Shown: positions 57,901 to 64,000 of the stretch, one piece after another
Layout: each line of letters opens with the position of its first letter
Position numbering within the stretch: position 1 is the stretch's first letter
Assembly: GCA_031763025.1 (NCBI GenBank)
Contig: JASSKH010000042.1
Span: 1,612,001-1,676,000, forward strand
DNA from: Macrocystis pyrifera
Taxonomy: Eukaryota; Sar; Phaeophyceae; Laminariales; Laminariaceae
Direction: 5' to 3'
DNA: 64,000 bases
Translations under genes and position numbers: made by a program
Notes under the pieces: generated by a model
What the model saw: the letters and a program-made list of their open reading frames with translations, nothing else
Told to the model about the DNA's origin: nothing
Databases searched by the model: none

Positions 57901-60796
57901 TGCTTCTTCCAGGAAAAACAAATGTCCACCAGAGCGCGCTGCCTCTGCGTACTCGGTTTTCCCACATTTCACGGTTTTTCAGTCTACTTCCGTGGAAGCT
58001 CCCACCAATGTCCGTGGAAGTTGGTGCAATGTTCCATGAAAGTGACATTTTACGTCCACGGAAGAAGTAGGTTTACTTCCACGGAGGCGTCAAACACCCT
58101 GTCTGCCTGCAAGCGATCTTTTGTGTAGTACGTTTATGCGGAGCTGTCTCCCAGTGGCCACGGTAAACAGATGGCGGCCGTAGCGTAGTCATAGAGGTGC
58201 AGCACAGGGCGACGAAAAACGCGGGCAGGGAAAGGAAATACCCCCCCCCACACACCCTCAGCCAAAGTGACCCTTCTCGTGTAGAATAGCTCTCTCGTAG
58301 GGTGGATGGCCTTCCATGACGGGAGAAGAGGACAGGGTTAAAGTAAAAGCACTTTAGACAGAAAATAAGTCACACATATACGAGTGAGGTACTGGTCTGA
58401 AGCTCTCGTGCGAGGAGCTAAAAAAAAAGTATGGCGCCGCCTCAACCGTGGCATTGGTGATACATGGCCATCATATCGTCTCCCTCGGATGGGCGTGGAA
58501 GTAAATATAAAAGCACAGCCAGACTGCCAGCACCGTCCCGTGCGGTATCCACTTGTTATTCCCGCAGGCGCGATCAACCAAAACTGTGCCAGCTGCTGCT
58601 GTCAAAGTGAACTATTATACTATACGTATTATTGATACGTAGGAAGCCAAAAAATGTGAACCACAACGCCGAATTCCCTCTACGATGATATACTGCGGAT
58701 TATTATCATATCGGCTCCAGATCCCTAATAATATATTTTTCATTTTGAGCTACTGCAGTATCAGGTATGAAATAAATAAATGCCTCTCGTCGTAAGCGTA
58801 GGTTCTGTACAGCTCGGACAGAGAGGTCATCTTCAGACAGATGATATAGAGCTAAGATCTATGCATAGATCATCTACAGATAGAGCATCTACAGATAAAT
58901 CATGCTCTCAATCACCTGCCGTAATTCCTCACATGTCATTTTAATGAGGGAGACTGCTGTGCAGGATATTCAACAGTGCAGAACCAACCCAGGAAACATG
59001 CTCGATTAATATTAATAGAAGATAGTGCAGGTTGTACGGGCCCCACCCTGCAACACGAACTGAATCATGCACAGTCAGGCATGTATCTATCGGCCGTAAA
59101 ATATCTAGATCGTCTAGTGGGAGTGATCCGTAGATGATCTGCGGATGATCTGTCGACGATCTGTGAAATGCTTGTGAATGTGTCTATCGGTGACCGAGTT
59201 TCCGCAGGAATCTACCTGGTATTATACACTGCGCATGTACCTTGGTTTGTATGTGTGGGATGTTTCACGCGGGGGGTTCGTTCTTCGTACCGAATTTTTC
59301 TTGTAGTCACCCCCGACCCCCCCCATTCGCTGCTGTTCACCATAGATGTCGGGAGACATGTCATACAAGGAAAAAAACGTGCGCTGCGAGGTGTGTAGGG
59401 CCGAGTGTTCCGCACTAAAACCTAGGTAGTTTTGGTGTCAGTCAAGGCATGTCAGGGTAAAGTTGCTGCTTTGTCAAGGGTGAAAGTGCTGTCTCCTGGC
59501 ATCTTCGCTGCTCACGCTCCAGCCATAATGTTCGTTGGCAAGTGTTTACCAGATGGATAGATGGAGGAGGGAGAGGGGGGGGGGATGAATGGATGGGGGT
59601 GGATGGGTGGATGGGTGGATGGGTGGATAGATGGATGGATGGATGGATGGATGGATGGATGGATGGATGGATGGATGGATGGATGGATGGATGGATGGAT
59701 GAATGGATGGATGGGGATGGATGGATGGATGGATGGATGAATGGACAGTTGGATGAATGAATGGGTGAACGGATGGGTGGGTGGATGGATAGATGGATGG
59801 ATGGGTGGATGGGTGGGTGGATGGATCGATAGATGGATGGATGAATGAATGGGTGAATGGATGGGTGGATGGATGGATAGATGGATGGATGGATGGGTGA
59901 ATGGATGGATGGATGGATGGATGGATGGATGGATGAATGGACGGGTGAATGGATGGATGGATGGATGGATGGACGGGTGGATGGATGGATGGGTGGATGG
60001 TGGTAGAATTGTTTTTTTTTTTTACTTTCCGCTTCCCTCCTCGCATCTCCTTTTTCTTCTAGAACGCCTTGACCAGGAGGACAAAAACAGATGATGGTTT
60101 CAAAACAACAGTGTTCTCATGTTCACTCTGCCCTCCCCTCACTAAGTATACAATGCCTAACCCGCCCGCGTTTTCCCTTGCGCAGGCGTTTCTTCCGGTG
60201 GAGCTCCGGGGACGGTCAGCTATTCGACCTTCACCCCGAGTACTGCTATTACACCGCCCCCAACGTGGCAGAGTCCATGCTCCTAGCCCCACTCCTTAAC
60301 CTCCTTCTGTTCTCCATCGCTCACTTCTCGTGCTGTTGGTGGTGCCCGTCGCATCCGTCATTTCCACCGGCAGTGTTCCCCCCCCTCCTACTCCCCCGGC
60401 TGCGGTGGCATCGTAGCCGGAGCGGCAGCCGCAGCGGCTGTGCTGTCCGCTCCGCTCGCAATCTTGGCCTCGGAGATGATCTATGACATTTACCGAAACA
60501 TGAGCAAGTGCCGGGCGAGGGAGTGTCTCCCGGAGGTGCGAGGTGCAGCGCGGGTCGTCGCCGCGGCCGGAGCTTCGTGCGTTATCGCTACGCTGGAGGC
60601 CGGCCGGATCGTGGGACACTGGAAGCGTGGGGGCATGAAGGCCATCGGCAAGAACTTATGCAGGAGGTTCGACTGGCACTGCGGGAGGCAGGACGGGGCG
60701 GTGAAGGAGGAGAGACGCCGCGCTCTCGGCAAGGTTACCCTGCACGTGGCCTTCTCTATCGGTGTCGTCACCGTCATCTTGGCGTCCAAGCAGTGA
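44185..60796 (+). CDS. GT2-type glycosyltransferase with two catalytic-like modules
   Basis: Exons: 44185-44286, 49282-49483 (end uncertain), 50468-50809, 53187-53458, 54572-54746, 55748-56697 (may hide introns), 57558-57650, 60186-60796. Module 1: [60 protein letters not shown] (DxD-like), [28 protein letters not shown]. Module 2: [60 protein letters not shown] (DxD), [34 protein letters not shown] (ED motif), [20 protein letters not shown]. These are GT-A/GT2 signatures: nucleotide-sugar binding, metal-binding DxD and a general-base ED. The C-terminal region has a hydrophobic stretch ([17 protein letters not shown]) and later [15 protein letters not shown], suggesting membrane anchoring in the secretory pathway. 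Substrate is unknown. A stop at 44161 bounds the start. The last exon needs a frame change near the C8 run. Length would be about 900 residues if all open sequence is coding. Confidence 0.85.
44287..47845. other. First part of glycosyltransferase intron 1
   Basis: No second gene was recognised. A poly-G tract is at 44430-44450. Short frames at 45617-45880 ([20 protein letters not shown]) and GC-rich 46140-46440 carry no recognised domain. The intron starts CAG/GTGAGA and ends tatag/AGC at 49281, about 5.0 kb. Confidence 0.55.
47846..49270. repeat. 1.4-kb (TTCCC)n satellite in intron 1
   Basis: A nearly uninterrupted pyrimidine strand of ttccc units, with patches of (CTCCC)n at about 47928-47970, 48430-48475 and 48842-48885 and occasional 4- or 6-base units. 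Open frames up to 526 codons on both strands are Ser/Leu/Pro or Gly/Lys/Glu/Arg repeats and are not genes. The array ends about 12 bases before the exon 2 acceptor. Confidence 0.98.
49505..49650 (-). mobile_element. C-tailed repeat A, truncated, in intron 2
   Basis: G run, then gtgtactcgttatcatgcatgg, gtatgaccatagaccctcgcatccctacaatgc, caccgaccaggcagacattgcttgcaccaagcgcgaagcg. It stops there; directly after comes a copy of the exon 2 end (49650-49692). Confidence 0.8.
49650..49722 (+). repeat. Copy of the exon 2 end plus a poly-G tract
   Basis: cagcaccccgacgaagagac...tggtagg matches 49456-49497 at about 88 percent by eye, including the donor (tatg/gtaggt versus cacg/gtaggc) and the following tagtatgggaggg. 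A run of about 27 G follows. With the repeat A fragment between them, the two copies look like a long target-site-like duplication. Confidence 0.8.
50060..50195 (+). mobile_element. C-tailed repeat A, partial, in intron 2
   Basis: cttggtgcaagcaacgcctgcctggtcggtgaaaac, cgtcccggcattgtagggatg and gcatgtatggcatgataccccccg. Opposite orientation to the 49505 copy, 400 bases away. Confidence 0.75.
50810..51100. repeat. (GTA/GTG)n and (AGTAT)n microsatellites
   Basis: They immediately follow the exon 3 donor (gag/GTATGC). Trinucleotide gta/gtg/gca units run to about 50985, then (agtat)n at 51020-51095. Confidence 0.9.
51255..51290. mobile_element. Stowaway-like MITE, right half only
   Basis: cctatttactac...tatggtcccccgtaa followed by TA: the right third of the family, with a short cata/tacag insertion. 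Confidence 0.75.
51291..51725. other. Part of intron 3, no gene
   Basis: Contains a short direct repeat (catggccgaccacgggc / catggccgaccgggc) at about 51590-51630 and a TACCTGGTA word at 51396. No exon was recognised. Confidence 0.45.
51726..52090. repeat. (AGT)n degenerate microsatellite
   Basis: About 365 bases of agt/agc/att triplets, the third such array in intron 3. Confidence 0.9.
52154..52260 (-). repeat. Short tRNA-like repeat B (copy 3) with poly-G lead
   Basis: On the minus strand: ccgtctcgaaagggacgcgtgatcaatggtcaaatgaccaagcaaggcaat, then gggtacc and a run of about 23 C (52155-52178 as G on the plus strand). It matches 5735-5815 and 27070-27145. Confidence 0.65.
52365..52785. repeat. 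(CTACAT/CTACAC)n hexanucleotide array
   Basis: Degenerate ctacat, ctacac and ccatct units over 400 bases, in intron 3 about 400 bases before exon 4. Confidence 0.9.
53842..53946. mobile_element. Stowaway-like MITE, copy 10 (in intron 4)
   Basis: TTGCGGGGGACA...GGTCCCCCGTAA with TA flanks. Internal gtaggacctacggtaaacac and caatatttcgtcttattta are diverged family words. Confidence 0.85.
54756..54970. repeat. G-rich tract with poly-G
   Basis: Immediately after the exon 5 donor (gag/GTGATG), about 200 bases of ggg/gga, including a run of about 26 G at 54898-54923. Such a strand could form G-quadruplexes. Open frames here are Gly- or Pro-runs, not protein. Confidence 0.9.
55158..55690 (+). mobile_element. 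C-tailed repeat A: fragment plus full copy
   Basis: A 50-base end fragment (catacgactacggccatgcatgagatcgagtac...cacccccccc, 55165-55217) is followed by a copy from about 55275 to 55690 that matches 36436-36871 throughout and ends atatcgagtatacctcccccccc. It lies in intron 5, just before exon 6. Confidence 0.8.
55893..56385 (+). other. Low-complexity insert or cryptic intron within exon 6
   Basis: Between ...[16 protein letters not shown] and ...[16 protein letters not shown] lie about 165 codons of Asn/Gly/Asp/Ser/Thr-rich open sequence ([20 protein letters not shown]). GT2 proteins normally need only about 15-25 residues here. A good donor-like GTAAGC is at 55893, but the nearby AG sites fall mostly in another phase, so I cannot fix an acceptor. 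It is either a translated disordered insert or one unrecognised intron. Confidence 0.5.
58845..59165. mobile_element. GATC-rich inverted-repeat element
   Basis: Left end agatcatctacagatagagcatctacagata, right end gtagatgatctgcggatgatctgtcgacgatctg: imperfect inverted repeats. Inner words gaaccaacccaggaaacatgc, gcaggttgtacgggccccac and taaaatatctagatcgtctag match 25868-26160 and 30880-31012. No coding capacity. Confidence 0.65.
59330..59515 (+). pseudogene. Cysteine-rich transposase tail (piggyBac-like?), fragment 2
   Basis: GGAGACATGTCATACAAGGA... encodes [19 protein letters not shown], then ALKPR and a stop; the DNA similarity to the reverse complement of 10390-10620 continues beyond the stop (tcagtcaaggcatgtca, gtgaaagtgctgtctcctggcatcttc). 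The shared Cys pattern and co-linearity show a common coding ancestor. No transposase core is visible nearby. Confidence 0.4.
59553..60003. repeat. (GGAT)n satellite, 450 bases
   Basis: ggat units with gggt, agat and gaat variants in intron 7, followed by a T run. The WMDGWMDG / IHPSIHPS frames are artefacts. Confidence 0.97.
60360..60400 (+). other. Probable frame break in the last glycosyltransferase exon
   Basis: Frame 1 gives [20 protein letters not shown] and then diverges into [12 protein letters not shown] different frame (+1) gives [20 protein letters not shown] and a well-formed C-terminus to the stop at 60794-60796. One extra C in the eight-C run at about 60378-60385 would join the two. 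A short unrecognised intron is the alternative. Confidence 0.5.
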
Positions 60797-60844
60797 TTCT
60801 CTTCCTAACGTTCGTGTGGTGCAGCGGTTTCTTTCTAGAACACC

Positions 60845-61205
60845 CATGGTGGCGCGAGGTTTGATGGTGGCGGTAGGGGTGTCATCCCTCTTGCTGTCCG
60901 CTAGAACCCGATGATTTTGGGGCGTATAGACGGGGGAACGTGGTGGCGCGAGATTGTGATAGCGCTGGTGGAGGTGTCGTTCCTCTTGATGTCGGGTAGA
61001 CTCGGGTGGTCGTGAGGCGTCCGCACGGGGAAGCGTGTGATGGTGTTGGTGTCACTCCTTTTGCTGCTGCCCGCTAGACTCGGCCGAACGTGGAGCGTAC
61101 ACACGGGGAAGCACGTGGTGGCGCGAGATTGTGGTAGTGCTGGTGCTGGTGTCATTCCTCTTCTCGCTGGTGCCCGCTGGACCAAGACGGCCGAGAGGTG
61201 TGTAT
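60845..61205. repeat. Tandem repeat, about four units of 85-110 bases
   Basis: Starting about 50 bases after the glycosyltransferase stop, units share gtggtggcgcgagattgtg, ggtgtcnttcctcttg, gcccgctagactcgg and gcgtncacacggggaagc. It may form part of the 3' untranslated region. Confidence 0.8.
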
Positions 61206-62214
61206 GGGGAGCGTGGCCGCTCGGTACAACCTCGTGCCACTACGCTCCCCCGGCACCACACCCCACGTCCGTTCGAGTCTAGCGGACAGCGGTTACCACC
61301 TACCAGTATAACACGGCCTCGAAATGTGCTATTGATTAACAAACAGAATGCCAGCGGGGTAGGACCACGCAGTCGCCTCTGGGAGGAAGACCTATAACGC
61401 GAGGGGGCGGGGATGCAGACGCGAGCGGGGGTGGGGGCGGGGGCGGGGGGGGGGCGAGGGAGGGGGGGGGGGAGTGAAGAATTCATGCTGGAAATAGGCA
61501 CAGAGCAGGGCGTCAGGCCCGGAAGGTATCAAACAAAGCAAACATTAAAGGGACTCGGTCACCGTGGGACGTTCTTCGTTTCTGCCGATATATGGCTCAC
61601 GTTCCAGGAGCAGGATAAATGAGGGCAAAGGCGGAGGAGGGGTGTACTCATGTCATGCATGACCTATAAGTCTTACGACCGTAGACCCATGGCGTCCCTA
61701 CAATGCCGGGACGGGAGGGGGGGGAGGGCACGGGTATGTGGCGTTTATATACCGTCGCCAAGAAACGATTCCTGTCCACGTTTGCGCGTTTGCGCGTGCC
61801 TCGTCAGGGCTAGCGGTGCGAACATAGGCGTGCACCGGTTCCCTCCCTCGCCGATATGCGGAACCAGTGAAGTACCACTCTGGTCCGAAGTTTACAAACC
61901 GTCTGTTCAATAGTATTCAACCTATAGGTTTCTTATATTTTGGTACCAAGTGGTAGTACGTAAGGGTTGCACCAGGTAATTTATCAGGCAGGAGTTCGTC
62001 GTTTTTGATGACTTTCTCGCCTGAGATGCACGGCTCCGACTTTTTTTGTGACTTCGGAATGGTGGCGTCTGAACTACAATACGGGTGGTACCAGTTTTCA
62101 TTCCACCGTTTCGGACTACGGATATACTGTGCCTTCGCCGCAGTCTTGATATCTTCTCCGAATAGCAACGGTCGGAAGATTTACAAGGGTGTGCTCAATG
62201 GGATACATACTTTT
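61206..62214. other. No recognisable gene
   Basis: G-rich tract at 61425-61475. A fragment of C-tailed repeat A, reverse orientation, is at 61640-61715 (gtgtactcatgtcatgcatgac, cgtccctacaatgccgggacg). Short frames have no recognised domain. Confidence 0.45.
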
Positions 62215-62400
62215 GGAGTACCTGGGTATATACCGGAGTGGTACCCGAATTGTAGCTACCCGAGTGGTACCTACCCGAATAGTACCTACCCGACTGGTAC
62301 CGGACTACCCACCCGATTGGTATCCGGCTACCTACTGGTGGTGCTCGGGCACCTAAGCAGGTAGGCCATACCAACCAAATTTGATACCTGGGTACCCAAG
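62215..62400. repeat. Minisatellite, core tacccgantggtacc
   Basis: About ten degenerate units of 14-17 bases built from tacccga, ggtacc and acctgggta. Confidence 0.8.
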
Positions 62401-62527
62401 AGAAATACCTGATACTTTACGCACCCTGGAAATACTACAATAGTAATCCCTCAGTGTGCTGGTGGCACAGCTGCCGCCGCATCGAGTAATATTTTCCTTT
62501 AACTGTGTTTTAGCGATTTCGAACATC

Positions 62528-62742
62528 GTGGGTGGATGGGTGGGTGGGTGGGTGGTTGGCTGGCTGGGTGGGTGGGTAGGTGGCTGGGTAGGTGGGTAGG
62601 TGGGTGGGTGCGTGTGCGGGAGTGTGGGTGGGCGGGCGGGCGGGCGGGTGGGTGGGTGGGTGGGTGGATGAATGGGTGGGTCGGTGGGTGGGTGGATGGG
62701 TGGATGGGTGGGCGGGTGGGTGGGTGGGTGGGTAGGTGAGAG
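62528..62742. repeat. (GGGT)n / (GGGC)n microsatellite
   Basis: About 210 bases of gggt with gggc, ggat and ggct variants. Confidence 0.97.
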
Positions 62743-64000
62743 ACTTTATTCTCCTCTATAGCAACATCGTTTTATTCGTGCCAGCTCCGGAGGGCAACAT
62801 GACGGAGTCGTCTTTCAACAGATGGCTGCCCCGCACCCATCGATTGAGCAAGCTTCTGATGGCATGATGTTTGTTTTTGTCATCATGGGTGGGCATTGGT
62901 GGCCTGCTTGTGCTCAGCTATGTACGGGGGGAACCGACTGAGAAAACCTTGCGCAACGGGTGTAGCATCCCCCCCTACCCTCTCCCCCCTGTAGTCTACA
63001 AACACTATCATACCAGGTATCTATCTGTTGGTATGATGGTGTTTAGCAGTGACTGTATTATTCCTTTTGCAGTATCATAAAGTACATATCGTGTCGGTTG
63101 TTGCGCACAGATATAATAAGGTCTTGCGATCGAGCGCCTATTTCTACTGTGTGTATGCCCCCCCCCCCTCCCGTTTTGTTAGAATTAGGGGTCGGGAGAC
63201 ATGTATAGTTCTTTATATGTGAAATTTATGTTTGCACCCTCCAGTCGCATATTTTTTTGTGCACCCCCCCGTACCCCCTGGTTTTGTTAGAGTTCAGTGC
63301 CGGGAGGCGTTCGTCGTTTTTCCGTCTGCGATTGTTCATTGCGCTCTTCTTCGACCTGCTCAAGGGCTGGCATCAGGAGTATCTACGCATTTTTCTAAGT
63401 ACAATGTGTATTCGTTGTACCCTCTCTGTTGGCTATGTAGCACTACCCACTAGCCTACACAGGCACTGTTGGATTTGCTCGCACCGCAGTCTGGCCTGTC
63501 TGATACGGGTCGGTTCATTAGTGAGGCCATTGCTTTTCGTTTATGGCATACCAGATAGTATCATCACACGTGATGAGTAACATTTTTGTTATGGTATGTT
63601 TAAACGCGCCACTGTAGATACTATCAATAGTTTATTTTTGTGGGAAGAGTGTGCAGGGAACGTACGGGGCATAGGGAAATCGCAGACGGTGCCCCGCTAC
63701 GATCACTTGCTTGTGGTGGCTTGTGTTTGATCTCTTTCTTGTATTTCGGGACTCCTTGCTTGTCTCCCTCCGACTTACTTCGTTGTCTCATGGCAACCCT
63801 GGCCTCGACCTACTCCTTCTCGTGGACCGAGGCCACCCCATGCACGAAGTGATCAATTCTGCTAGCATAGACAGTCAACAGAACTCCACAGATGGCCGGG
63901 ATCCCCCCCTTAGCACGAAACGTGGGCGTAACCAAAGCCCTGCGGATACATTGAACACAGTACGCCATTGGGCGTACCGAATTGAGAGGTTGTCGACACA
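62743..64000. other. No gene identified with confidence
   Basis: A plus-strand frame at 63257-63580 reads RLRLFIALFFDLLKGWHQEYLRI, a possible helix, and 63640-63852 is open, but I recognise no domain and no convincing splice pattern. An exon of a gene extending beyond the window is possible. Confidence 0.35.

Larger units (their letters stand above)
57651..60185 (+). other. GC-AG intron 7 of the glycosyltransferase
   Basis: Exon 7 ends acgttcag and the intron starts GCAAGT. The acceptor is ttgcgcag at 60185. Both sides are phase 2/1-complementary: AG + G gives Arg, making [15 protein letters not shown]. The donor AG/GCAAGT is the consensus for the minor GC-AG class. The intron holds a GATC-rich element, a cysteine-rich transposase fragment and a GGAT satellite. 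Confidence 0.8.

Noticed and set aside
59542-60094. 166-codon frame encoding IHPSIHPS and its plus-strand partner WMDG
   Set aside because: Translation of the GGAT satellite; it lies within intron 7.

Overview
This is a nuclear segment of a eukaryote. The evidence is spliced genes with GT-AG and GC-AG introns from about 0.25 to 5 kb, a chromodomain-bearing Ty3-type LTR retrotransposon, a LINE remnant, Stowaway-like MITEs, tRNA-derived SINEs and abundant simple repeats. The mix of a bacterial-type L1 ribosomal protein with an N-terminal extension and a large GT2 glycosyltransferase suggests an alga or other stramenopile-like protist. A brown alga is my guess only; nothing here proves it.

Three host genes can be built exon by exon. 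(1) A PDZ-domain gene on the minus strand, with two exons between 8495 and 6402. (2) A nuclear gene for a bacterial-type ribosomal protein L1, probably mitochondrial, on the plus strand at 22640-29377. It has six exons whose phases match, except for one missing G in exon 4. (3) A plus-strand GT2-type glycosyltransferase with two successive catalytic-like modules at 44185-60796. It has at least eight exons, a 5-kb first intron holding a 1.4-kb TTCCC satellite, one GC-AG intron, and a probable frame break in the last exon.

Layout: 1-6100 is repeat-rich with no recognisable gene. 6400-8500 is the PDZ gene. 8959-11924 is a SINE, a foldback and a 2.0-kb TIR-bounded element carrying two minisatellite arrays. 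11929-21976 is a decayed 10-kb Ty3/chromovirus on the minus strand with an 0.8-kb-arm palindrome in its gag region. 22640-29377 is the L1 gene. 30000-34300 is intergenic with MITEs. 34310-37520 is a LINE remnant on the minus strand, interrupted by two other elements. 37600-44184 is intergenic. 44185-60796 is the glycosyltransferase gene. 60800-64000 is mini- and microsatellites with no recognised gene.

The most interesting pattern is that in all three host genes the sequence around an exon's 3' end and its 5' splice site is duplicated a little way downstream in the next intron (four cases). Also notable are repeat families that consistently end in a poly-C run, a strongly over-represented nine-base word TACC(A/T)GGTA, and the TIR-bounded 2-kb element.
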